64,000 bases of DNA, taken from contig OY821519.1 of assembly GCA_963682025.1 (NCBI GenBank), positions 95,817,585 through 95,881,584 on the forward strand, given 5' to 3'. Under the pieces are notes generated by a model, which worked only from the letters and a program-made list of their open reading frames with translations, searched no databases and was not told the DNA's origin. The position numbers and the translations under genes were made by a program. This DNA is from Cordilura impudica (taxonomy: Eukaryota > Arthropoda > Insecta > Diptera > Scathophagidae). Shown here piece after piece: positions 56,001 through 64,000 of this stretch (positions are counted from its first letter, which is position 1; each line of letters begins with the position of its first letter).

Positions 56001-58337
56001 GTTGTTTTACAATAATACTTTGCTCAATAGAATAAAGCAGTATAGCATTGGCGGCTATACTTCGATGCATTTCTTTTGAGGTTTGCTCCAATACCATCAC
56101 ATGATAGTTTACCATGAGCAAGGAGTAGGATGAAAATGCCACAATGCTGGCATTCCAAAATCTTTTTTATGAGCTATTAGATTTGCGAAGCTACTTTTGT
56201 TTTTAAAATGTTGACGAGCTACGTCCGAAACGTAGAATACCTTCTCTACTGTAAATTTAGATTTTAGATATTTCAGTATTATCTTCTGGTACTCATAAAC
56301 TGCAACGGTATCATGTTTTAAATCGTGGGATATGATTGCCATACTTTCATTTTCCAGTTTGTCATCTTTCGTGGGAATATAGTTGCTTGGTCGTTATTGA
56401 ATTGGAATGCTTATGTGGTATCCTGAAGAACATATTTATAGTCTTATGCGAAATCGTATGAAATTGCGAATTCGCCAGACTTCAAATGTATCTTCAAATC
56501 CTTGAAGAATGACCATTGCTCTTTGACTAACACGTCATGTGTTCTCAACTGATTTTCTTCCACAAAATCATCCACATTTAAAATTATTGTTTTCAATATG
56601 CATCTATCAGTCTGAATCCAGGATTCAAATTTGACCTCCTCTATACATTCCTGATCAAAAGAGTTGATTAAATTCTTTTTGTGAATATGGTTTCCGGGTG
56701 ATTTGAACATTTATTAAATTATTTATCTTTTTATTTTTATTATTATTATTTTTATATATTAATTTAGTTATTATTACAAATAAATAAGAAAAAAAAATTT
56801 TTTAAACATTTTTATAGAAAAAGTGATTTTTTCCCCTGAGATTAACATATTGCGGCTAGTTATGTTAGACACGGTCGGAATGGTTAATTTGTCCAGTTTC
56901 TCAGTATAAGTTTTATTTGTAAGGCTTAAAAACACACATAAATAGGAACAAATTCAAAATAGTGCATATGCTAAAAATTGAAAAAACGTTGTCTTGAGTT
57001 ACAAAACATTTATTTTGATATACATATATCTCACTTGCATTCCACTAATCGACCAAAAAGCTCTTAAAGGAAAAAACCTTAAGCTTTCTTTTGAGCAAAA
57101 ATAGGGTCTTTTTGAAAAAAAGTCAAAAAATTTTTGATTCAGCAAATAATAAAAGTAAAAAAAAAAAATATTTTTTTTTTTTAAATTTAAAAAAAATATT
57201 TTTTTTTTAATTTTATTATTTGCTAAATCAAAAAATTTTTAATTTTTTTTAAAATTTAAAAATTTTTTTTTTCGAAAGATTGAAGAAATAAATATCTAAA
57301 CTATTTGGGACAAATTTTGCTAAGAATAATAGGTAATAAGTTACATGGATGAGAAAAAAACGCCTGTTTGCCCAAAATGTTAAATGCTGACCTCCTCTAA
57401 CTCAGAGACTTTTGATCAATCTTGTTGAGAAATTGTGTCTAAACTACTACCTAATAGGATTAACCTTTTCATCCCGATCGGAAGATATCGGTTTGGCTAA
57501 ATATTCGTTACCTTCATAAAAGAAGTAAGCAAGTCATATCTTTGCATATGAGAGAGAGTTAATATGCTACATTCAGCGGAGAGAATAGTGACACAATTGC
57601 TCAGTGACTGAACTGCGTCCAATGTCAACTGAATCTAAAAAAAAAATAATTGCAGATAACCTCATATAAATTTTAAATATAAATAAACATATGTTTTTTT
57701 AAAAAATGTAATATTTTATTTATTAATTAAAAAATTATTTCATCGAGCTCGAGGTCTTTTCTAATTAATACAATTTGATTGAACATTCCATTTTTGAGAC
57801 TTTTTATATGATTTGTGTTATTAACCCTGTTTTCCTGTTTCTTTGTGATAGTTTTTTGTCACTGAATTTCAACTTCCTGACTAGCTAGAGTTCCGTAAAA
57901 AGTAAGAAAATACATTATAATCTCACTTCGCGTTTAACCCGACACCATGTCTTCACAAAAATGTTTTTTTTTTATGTTTATGGAAATTTTTTTTAAATTA
58001 ATTTTATTTTTCTGTTCTGACGCTACCTATCATGTTCAGGTAGTAGCTTGAGATTCATCAATATCGAAACAGTTGTGTAGAAATTAATTAAGCGAAAATT
58101 TCCATCTATGCCTGAGCTCGCTGATCACACGAGAAGTCCTTTTTATATATTAATCTGATTTTCTTTATTTACTTTAGAGTGGTGAAATATATATTGAAAG
58201 AGAAAAATCACATCTAAACACGGTTAATTATTGTTTAACACCCTACAAGTCAAATCTTACGGAGGAATATTTATTAATGACTTACAGCTGCCCCTTAAAA
58301 AATGAAGTAACATGGACTCTAATACTGAATACTTACG
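46560..58337 (+). CDS. methuselah-like G protein-coupled receptor (gene 2, 5' part, runs out of window)
   Basis: Exons 46560-47042 and 58178-58337 encode a signal peptide and a complete Mth ectodomain with all ten cysteines (CPYH, RGCVCNKPKPCIKLCC, YKCE, IPCE, NYCL, YSCP). Exon lengths (483 and 160 bp) and phases (0 and 1) equal those of gene 1, and the proteins align without large gaps. Both copies are on the same strand about 35 kb apart, so they are tandem duplicates. Exons for the seven-helix domain should follow beyond 64000. Donors are GTAAGT and GTAAGC; acceptor is TACTTTAG. No stop or frameshift is seen, so it is probably functional. Ligand and role are unknown. Confidence 0.88.
47043..47795. 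other. intron 1 of gene 2, no element recognised
   Basis: No supportable gene or matched repeat. Confidence 0.5.
47796..47909 (+). mobile_element. MITE family 2 end fragment
   Basis: Starts CTGTGGTTTTCTAGAATAAC and follows the reverse complement of 21040-21150 (CAAAATGTTCAGGGGAGCC, TTATGGGCTCGATATAAAG). It then stops abruptly. A solo end. Confidence 0.8.
49117..51037 (-). mobile_element. piggyBac element 2, internally deleted (1921 bp)
   Basis: Flanked by TTAA (49113-49116 and 51038-51041), with 12-bp inverted repeats CCCTTTAATCGA at both ends. Palindromic GGCCGGCATTTGGCC-like motifs occur near 50685-50705 and 51006-51020. It is a different family from the element at 7857 (other ITR, other palindrome). 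The middle of the transposase is deleted, so it can move only in trans. Confidence 0.93.
49385..50552 (-). pseudogene. piggyBac transposase with catalytic core deleted
   Basis: The N-terminal frame 50552-50055 (MERGRPKSIDEQ.., an acidic DDDDDD tract, KPAKRPRSPLPV) is intact for 165 codons. At about 50080 it joins, in another frame, to NLTTVLWKDTKNVRLCSTYV near the end of the core. The frame at 49875-49573 contains the third catalytic aspartate (MGGVDLMDSYM) and RIARGL. Further frames to 49385 give GRPSFEPQPK and the cysteine-rich end (CKHCKKSETHTFC). The segment holding the first two catalytic aspartates is absent. The transposase cannot be active. Confidence 0.85.
51042..51903 (+). pseudogene. 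LINE 1 ORF1-like protein (PHD finger)
   Basis: The frame 51058-51579 reads MVSCWLCLGNYHLKCSGL then LQWTCTRC, the last half of a C4HC3 PHD finger. A serine-rich linker follows. After a frameshift near 51577 come PPKKTIFVSRLASETSVEDL and FWPVSTLVREY, a C-terminal domain common in insect LINE ORF1 proteins. The frame is open upstream through the TTAA site of the piggyBac insertion to about 49050. The piggyBac therefore interrupts ORF1 itself. Confidence 0.65.
51915..52464 (+). pseudogene. LINE 1 endonuclease domain
   Basis: Shows IIYQNVRGINTK, VIVLTETWL, GGGVLIAV, CSYIPPD and LVFGDFNLP, in the order of the apurinic-type endonuclease (exonuclease-endonuclease-phosphatase fold). These hold the catalytic N, E and D-N residues. 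It is cut at about 52464-52500 before the reverse transcriptase. Confidence 0.8.
52500..52850 (-). pseudogene. hAT (ZMYM1-like) transposase fragment inside LINE 1
   Basis: On the minus strand RFNAASKKLQGSHADLSSVI leads into QIYGSLASFLQDMRNKQF, RRRKTRKLQ and FRTNIYYPILDTLSVQL. This resembles the C-terminal part of ZMYM1-like hAT transposases, with their basic middle and F(K/R)(V/T)N.(Y)..ILD...QL motif. It ends in a stop near 52518. It abuts a GTCY repeat, and both together interrupt the LINE. Confidence 0.65.
52851..53644 (+). mobile_element. GTCY-type interspersed repeat (complete)
   Basis: Starts AACAAGTAAGAAAATTATAG with GTCGGTCTAGACCGAC, contains (GACG)n at 53474-53512, and ends CCACATAGTGGTATAGGGTA. 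The last 360 bp are nearly identical to the inverse of 63124-63530. Two 90-100 codon frames are shared by the copies, but they reflect DNA similarity, not a gene. Confidence 0.8.
53650..55070 (+). pseudogene. LINE 1 reverse transcriptase, frameshifted
   Basis: GGPDGIPS opens the domain, then LWKDSYIIPLFKSGNK, NYRGIAKL, HGFRKGCSISTN, VIYTDFSKAFDKVNHDLL (catalytic motif A), a frameshift near 54220 at the PQGSHLGP motif, and MYADDVKIF (motif C with the YADD catalytic pair). After 54411 come the thumb and C-terminal segments (VNKILDLGVLLDAKLEF, LYISLVRPILEFGSVI), with a stop at 54705 and further fragments to 55068. Catalytic residues persist but the frame is broken several times. Confidence 0.85.
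55736..56710 (-). pseudogene. protein of transposon family A, copy 3, heavily decayed
   Basis: Minus-strand pieces in several frames give FESWIQTDRCILKTII, VKEQWSFFKDLKIHLKSG, VFYVSDVARQHFKNKSSF (the segment missing from the other two copies), GMPALWHFHPT and DGRLKLKNFSASTQC. It contributes the SD..(R)QHFKNK motif, which completes the family pattern. The HGKG motif is destroyed. Confidence 0.65.
57495..58177. other. intron 1 of gene 2, last part
   Basis: AT-rich sequence up to the acceptor of exon 2. No element or gene recognised. Confidence 0.5.
58178..58337 (+). CDS. receptor gene 2, exon 2
   Basis: 160 bp, starting SGEIYIEREKSHLNTVNYC and ending WTLILNTY before GTAAGC. It aligns residue for residue with exon 2 of gene 1. 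It is too short to be noticed as a free-standing frame. Confidence 0.9.
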
Positions 58338-59469
58338 GTAAGCCACATTAAAAAAAGGCTATTCACAAGAGATAACATCCCAGCTAGCAAAAAGTTAGGT
58401 TTCTCAGATATTGATTCCGAAAAGTGCAAGTATGAGTGTATGTGAGATGAACACAGGTTCAAACCTCACGGCCGCCTTAATTAGAAAAATTTAATATAGA
58501 TAGATTTGATCAAATATAACTTTGGCAATTATTATCAGGGATGTGGAGTCGGAGTTGGAGTTGTGGAGACGGAGTCGCGGTGTTTGTACCGGAGTCGCAG
58601 TCGCTACAGAAACTCGCTACTTTTACTTCAAAATTTTTCGTTACTGCACGTGCATGAAAAATTCAAATAATTTTTAAAATATTTGCCAAAAAAAAATTCT
58701 TCGAAATTGGCGACGTGATATTTTACAGATTAATATTAGTAAGTAGATTTTAGTTGATTTTATGAGAGTAAGTTCATGCAAGTACTTAAATTGAATAATA
58801 TAAAAGTATTTCATAATTTAAATTATTTTGGAATTTTATTTATTAGTGCGGGCAGGAGTCTAAATTGCTTTAAATAAACTTATACTCGGTTATTGATAAA
58901 AATAAATTTTTGCGGTTTTTTAAGGTATGTGCTTAATATAATTAAATTTGAACATAAAATTAAAATTAATTTGTTTATTTTTATGAAATATTCTAGTTCA
59001 TATTATATAATATAAGTCTGGTGTTTTAGTTAATCCTTATTAAAAAAAAGAAATAATTACATTGAAAACTGAAAGTCAAAGTGGAGTTTAAGTTTCATGT
59101 GTAATTAATTTGAACTCCAACTATTTAATATAATTTTTTTTTTAAATAAAAATTTAAAAAAAATACTATATGCACATGATGATTTTCAAAAGCAATTTAG
59201 ACGAACAGGCCAAGTGTCGGAGACACAGAAAGTGCAACAGTCTTAGCTACATTTAAAATAGAACTTTACCAGGCTTTAAAGGAGGCAGAGAAATTTAATC
59301 GTTCTTCAAATTTAGCCAAAAATATGCAATTCCAAAGAACCCTAAAAACCTAGATCCGAATGAAGAGTTATTTTTTGAAGTTTGTTATTTTAAGTTTCGG
59401 ATCTTATACTAATAAAAATAAATAAAATTTTTCAATAAATAAATATTATATTAATCCACTGGCACAACA

Positions 59470-62400
59470 TTCCAAAGCTTCTTCTATAATAAATGTAAAT
59501 TTTCTTAACAACATCACTGTTTTGAGTAACATGAAAACACTGAAAAATTCTTTTGATCCTGGTCCTGATGGAAATTCAAATAATATTCTTAAGCACTGTG
59601 CTGACTACGTGTCCTATCGACTAACAATACTTTTTAATCAGTCCTTGCGTACAGGATATTTACCATCTCTATGGAAGGAATCTTATATCATCCCTTTATA
59701 TAAATCTGGCAATAAGGTCAATGTGTCTAACTACAGATGCATCGCAAAATTGAATGCAATCCACAAACGTTTGGAAAAAATTAGTTTCACGTTTCATCCA
59801 TACTTTCTCCATATCAACACGGCTTTCGTAAATCTCGTTCTACAATCATGTTATTTGTTACAAAAAAAAAAAAAAAATGTTAGCAAAAGATCCTAACAAC
59901 CAACGAGAGTGTCTTTTATGCCGCAAAATTGGGTTCTACAATCACCAACGTTCTGGAACTCACATCAATTATAAATGACGGATTAAGAGATCGTATGCAA
60001 ACTGATGTAATTTACACCGACTTTAGTAAAGGCTTTGGTAAGGAGAATCATGATTTATTACTATACAAGCTGTATTCTATGGGTTTCAGTAATTCTTTGG
60101 TTTTCTGTCTCTAAAAAAATCAAAGTGTTTTCTGGTGTTCCACAAGGAAGTCATCTTGGTCCAGTGCTTTTTGCTTTATTTATCAATGATCTCCCTTCTG
60201 TTATTCAACACTCTAAAATTCTCTTATACGCTGATGATGTCAAACAATTTTCCTCTCTTCAAAATTACTTTCAACATTTTTTGCTACAATCCGATTTAAA
60301 TAATATTTGTGGATGGTGCAATGTGAACCTTACTGAGCTCAATATAAAAAATGCAAGCATATGTCCTTTTACAGGTGTAAAAATCTACATACTACTTGTT
60401 TTGTGAATGAAAGCGAATTGGACTGGGTTGATACATTCTCACATCAGAACATTTTTTTATATTTTCTTTTTTTATATTAATCAACGCTCAGGGGATATCC
60501 CCTACAAATGCAGTGCATTGTGTTGATTTCTGGAAAATAGATTGTGGAGAGGAGGAAAGATGGAGTAGTGTTTGTGGATATTTGACTTAAATTTTATTAG
60601 ATTATAACTGTCAGGAAAGACCTCTGAGGGGAGTTTATTGCACATACGGCTAGTTTGACTGATAAACGAATTCTCTCTGTAATGCGTTGTGCGGTCAACT
60701 GGACAATAGACTACAAACGGATGTGATCTACTAGAGAAGCGGGTAGAGCGAACAGAAAATCGGGCACTTGGAATAAGTTCGCTAATCTCAGAAGAACATT
60801 TCCCATGGTAATATCTATAGAACAGTGCTACACAACCCACATTCTGGTGTTCCAATGAATCAATAGAGTCGGATACCCTACTGTCATTGATGAGCGCCAA
60901 CGCCCTCCTTTGTACACGGTCCAGTAGTTCCAAAATAGACTTTGAAGCTCCTGCTCATATATGGGAGTTGTATTCCATTTTCGGTCGGATGTAAGTGGTA
61001 TAGATTTTAAGGAGATCTTGAGACACTTGAATGCTTCTTTCGACACTTGAAAAACATGCTCGTTCCAACGAACATCACATTGAATTCTCATGCCTAGAAC
61101 ATCAAGAGTATCCGATTCCTCAATACCTATACCACCCTTATATACAGATGACATTGTTGATTCCATGGCCCTATGGGTCAACATACAGCATTAATCTTCA
61201 GCGCATTAAAATCAACCCTATTCGCTTTACCCCACTCGGAGATTGTTAACAGGTCTTGATTGAGTGTGTCATTCATTGTCTGCCTTCTGCCTCCAACCTA
61301 CAATTAAAGGAAAATGAATGATAAATGCTGCTGTCATCTGCGAAAGAGTAAATAGAATTAAAAGTTTGACCAAGAAGTTCGTTCAGAAAGATAAGGAAAA
61401 GAGAAGGGGGAAGAACGGAACCTTGGGACACCCCTGAATTAAGCTGAAACTCATTAGATGAGACCCCATCAATAACAACACGTATTGTTCGGTCTCTGAG
61501 AAAACTCGATGTAAATCGAGAGAAGTCATTACCGACCCCAAATGCAATAAGGTTTGATATCAGTGCACCGTGCACACCGATCGAATGCCTTGGAAATATA
61601 TAGAGCAACCACTTTACTTTCGCCAAAATTGCGAATGGATCGACTCCAGCGCTCAGAAAGTAGAGCTAACAGGTCTCCCGTTGAACGATTTCTACGGAAT
61701 CCATATTGCCGATCATTAAGAAGTTAATTGGCCTCTAAGATGAAAATTGATCATGCTCTCCATCACCTTTGAGAACGCAGAGCAGATTGCAATTGGACGG
61801 TAATTTTCAGGGTTATTAGCCGCACCCTTTTTAGGGATTGGTTGGACATTAGCAACTTTCCAGCAAGAGGGAAAGACTCCCGCACGGTACGAAAGTTTGG
61901 CCAATGGACTGGCTAGCGTCGAAGAGCACTGTTTCAGCACCAGTGCTGGTATACCATCCGGTCCCGAAGACTTATTAATGCTGAGAACCGAAAGAACCTT
62001 TTTAACTGCACGTGCTCGAAAGAATATTTTAGGCAAAGTAGAAGATACATTTTCAAGTTCGGGCACCGGCAAAAATGAGTTTTTTTGCAAAAAGTTCAGC
62101 TAAGAGGTTAGTTAGCCTTATCAACCGGTTCAGTGAATATTTGGTCATTCATTTAAAGAGTTGGGATAGTAGAACTAGCATTGTTCTTTACCCTTTTAAC
62201 ATATGATCTTACTACCCCGAGGAGCAGAGATAACTTTAGCACGAAGACGCTGATCGTAAAGAAACTTTTGGCGCCTTAGTATTTTGGCACATTCAGTTCT
62301 CGCCTGTTTGCGTTGCAGTTCAGTGGCGGAATTTTTATTTTCACGCCAATATCTGAATGCTTCCTCTCAGGATCTGACTGCATGTCTGCAGGTCTGGTTA

Positions 62401-63123
62401 AACCATAATTTTTGATTTGGTTTAGCCGAAATGTGCTTTGATGGAATGAATAATCGTATACCAAGCACTGATGCAGCAGCATCAACATTTTTATCCAGGA
62501 AACAAAGTTTCCAGTTGAAATGCTTGAAAAAATCGTTGAGCTCAGCCCAACGAGCCTTTTCGTAAATAAAAACTAAGCGCTTCATAGCTGGTGCTGAAAC
62601 ATTTTGAAGTACAGGTTACGAAAAGGATGCGGAAATGGTGCAGTGATCCGAATTACCGAGACGTGCAAATATTTTCACTTCATACTTTATTAGATCAAAG
62701 ATTAAATATACATCCGCATATATTTTTGTGCAATAAACAAAGCTTATGGCGTTCTTGGATTAATGAAGCGATGGTGTAAAGAATTTTCTGCTCCATATGT
62801 AACCAAACACCTATATACATCCCTGGTTCGTTCCATCCTGGAAAATGGTTCTATAATATGGGATCCGTTTTACATTATTCGTCGAATTTGTCCAGAAACA
62901 ATGTCTTTTATTCTGTCTATGTGGACTTGGTTGGAACTCACGTATCTTACCCTCTTATGAATCCAGACTTGCTTCAATCAAGTTACCGACACTGAAAAGT
63001 CGTAGAACAATACTTAGTATTTTCTTTCTACTCAGTTTATTCTATGGCGACACTGACTCCAATTACTTGTTAAGTAGAATTCAAATTAATATACCATCGA
63101 GACGTACAAGAAACTTTAAGCTC
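59470..63123 (+). pseudogene. LINE 2 reverse transcriptase (same family as LINE 1), split
   Basis: 59522-60406 gives DPGPDGNSNNILKHCADYV, LWKESYIIPLYKSGNK, NYRCIAKL, VIYTDFSKGFGKENHDLL (catalytic motif A, partly altered), SGVPQGSHLGPVLFALF and LLYADDVKQF (motif C), in several frames. The insertion of an opposite-strand LINE at about 60480-62590 interrupts it. It resumes with LLDQRLNIHPHI (about 62685), then MKRWCKEFSAPYVTKHLYTS and LVRSILENGSIIWDP, and ends at the GTCY repeat. Motif order and wording match LINE 1. The copy is inactive and 5' truncated. Confidence 0.8.
60482..62590 (-). mobile_element. LINE 3 fragment, minus strand, reverse transcriptase and 3' end
   Basis: Minus-strand frames in order: 62585-62367 (RWAELNDFFKHFNWKLCFLD, KLWFNQTCR), 62090-61716 (SINKSSGPDGIPALVLKQCS, CWKVANVQPIPKKGA, NYRPIAICSAFSKVMES), and 61626-61273 (SFLRDRTIRVVIDG, SGVSQGSVLPPSLFLIFLN, YSFADDSSIY with catalytic FADD). 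Then 61184-60828 (IEESDTLDVLGMRIQ), and 60933-60502, an intact C-terminal stretch (LLDRVQRRALALINDS, FYRYYHGKCSSE). At least three frameshifts separate them. It is a different LINE family from LINE 1/2, 5' truncated at about 62590, and nested in LINE 2. Confidence 0.8.
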
Positions 63124-63530
63124 TTATTATACCCTATACCACTATGTGGTTTGGGTATAATGACTTTGTGCTGCTGTTTGTAACAACCAAAAATATTTGA
63201 CCTAGACCCATCTTTAATTATACCGATCGTATCAGAATCACTTTCTGAGTTGATTTAACAATGTCCGTCCGTCCGTCCGTCCGTCCGTCCGTCCGTCCGT
63301 CCGTCCGTCCGTCCGTCCGTCTGTGTGTCCATGTAAAGCTTGTAATCAAACTGCAGGTCGCAAATATGAATGTATTTTGATGAAATTTGGTATATAAGCT
63401 TTCATCGGCCATGGGATGAACGCTATTGAAATTGGTGAGAATCGGTCCATGTTCAGACCTAGCCCCCATACAAATTACCCATATGAAATCGACATAAATT
63501 GCAATAAGATCCAAATTGCCATTTCGCCAG
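63124..63530 (-). mobile_element. GTCY-type repeat, truncated, with long (GTCC)n
   Basis: Starts TATACCCTATACCACTATGT and runs to CATATGAAATCGACATAAAT, inverse of 53281-53644. The microsatellite at 63263-63322 has about 15 GTCC units, the longest in the window, against about 9 in the sister copy. It is non-coding. Confidence 0.8.
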
Positions 63531-63893
63531 TTGTGTGAGAAATTTGATGGATTTGTCCGAAAATAAAGAATCTTTGAAACGTAAAATTATTCTATATCTA
63601 AATAATTAAGTCGTCATTATTTTATTCGCTATATGTATTTTATACACTAAATATATTAGTCTGTAAGGACTGTTTCTATAAATAACATTCTATAATATAA
63701 TATTTAGCATCGAGTCGGATTTGGAGTAGGAGTCGTAGTCGGACTTTAAAAATTTCTGTGGATGCAGTTGGAGTCGGAGTTGGGACTTTTTTTGACAACT
63801 CCACTGCCCTGCTTATTATAACGTTCAATCACTTAATACCAGAAACAGGTCTGAGAAAAAATATTTAAAGAGTAGTTTTGAATTTTAGTAATA

Positions 63894-64000
63894 CAGTATA
63901 ACCCGTTTAATTACCCCGCTCTTAATTACCTTTCCCGTTTATTTACCTCGAATTCTAAATTCCCGTTTTTTCGCTCACTTTTTCTAATAAAACCCCACGG
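63894..64000 (+). mobile_element. possible pogo/Tigger-like element, start only
   Basis: CAGTATAACCCGTTTAATTA follows a TA dinucleotide (63892-63893). The sequence continues with similar ATTACC steps, resembling the terminal repeats of pogo/Tigger elements. The rest is outside the window. Low to moderate confidence. Confidence 0.4.

Larger units (their letters stand above)
48061..57494 (-). mobile_element. long-TIR transposon family A, copy 3, split by nested insertions
   Basis: The left part 48061-48499 matches the left inverted repeat of copies 1 and 2 (ACCAAGGTTAGTCCTATTGG, AGTTAGAGGGGGTCAAAATT). The right part 55226-57494 resumes with GCACTATTTTGAATATTTTC and includes the gene relic and right repeat. 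Both outer ends lack the same terminal 32 or so bases and start or stop at AAACCG/CGGTTT. The insertion in between is a LINE with further nested elements. This is the oldest of the three copies by visible divergence. Confidence 0.75.
58531..63815. repeat. GGAGTC-rich repeat, split by LINEs
   Basis: GGAGTCGGAGTTGGAG-type repeats at 58541-58620 and at 63708-63790 (GAGTCGGATTTGGAGTAGG, GGAGTCGGAGTTGG) bracket the LINE insertions. The left remnant continues to about 59470 without a supportable gene. The right remnant covers about 63531-63815. Reading the two as one interrupted unit is inference. Confidence 0.45.

Noticed and set aside
59160..59470. Possible transposase remnant before LINE 2
   Set aside because: Short translated pieces could not be tied to any family with confidence.

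Overview
The window is AT-rich eukaryotic nuclear DNA from an insect, most likely a higher (brachyceran, probably calyptrate) fly. The evidence is two genes of the insect methuselah (Mth) secretin-like receptor family with GT-AG introns, plus dipteran-style interspersed repeats that carry (GTCY)n microsatellites and begin with AACAAGTAAG-type ends (mini-me/DINE-like). piggyBac, mariner, hAT and non-LTR elements are also present. The genus cannot be decided from sequence alone. No rRNA, tRNA or CRISPR was recognised.

Host genes. An apparently complete methuselah-like receptor gene lies on the + strand in seven exons (11442-11924, 19926-20085, 27771-27959, 28711-28965, 29036-29189, 36341-36535, 36599-36698). 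It has an uninterrupted 511-codon reading frame, all ten ectodomain cysteines and seven membrane segments. A tandem paralogue on the same strand has exon 1 at 46560-47042 and exon 2 at 58178-58337, with exactly the same exon lengths (483 and 160 bp); the rest lies beyond the window. The two copies also share an upstream block. Every other coding trace I found belongs to a mobile element, and nearly all are broken.

Layout. 1-7850 is intergenic: a MITE end, a hAT relic and a giant inverted repeat (about 2870-7142). 7857-10783 is a piggyBac element flanked by TTAA. Intron 1 of gene 1 holds a 3.3 kb long-TIR transposon (12771-16048) nested in a GTCY repeat, further GTCY repeats and a mariner (18851-19775). 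Intron 2 holds a MITE (20479-21150) and a low-complexity block. That block was entered by a second MITE (22863-25796), itself entered by another long-TIR transposon (22931-25434). Intron 5 holds a 2.9 kb repeat (29884-32770). Between the genes (36.7-46.5 kb) are satellite-like arrays, a hairpin, and a second copy of the 2.9 kb repeat (40001-45792) interrupted by the same long-TIR transposon (42970-45696).

Intron 1 of gene 2 holds a third, older copy of that transposon (48061-57494). It is split by a LINE (about 48500-55225), which is itself interrupted by an internally deleted piggyBac (49117-51037) and by a hAT fragment plus a GTCY repeat (about 52500-53644). Intron 2 of gene 2 holds a GGAGTC-rich repeat split by a LINE, which is split by an opposite-strand LINE. 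A probable pogo/Tigger-like end starts at 63894.

The two long-TIR transposon families are the strongest candidates for something poorly described. Each has TIRs of about 400-600 bp and 4-bp AT-rich target duplications. I can verify the insertions against empty sites inside the window. Their proteins do not match any transposase superfamily that I can name.
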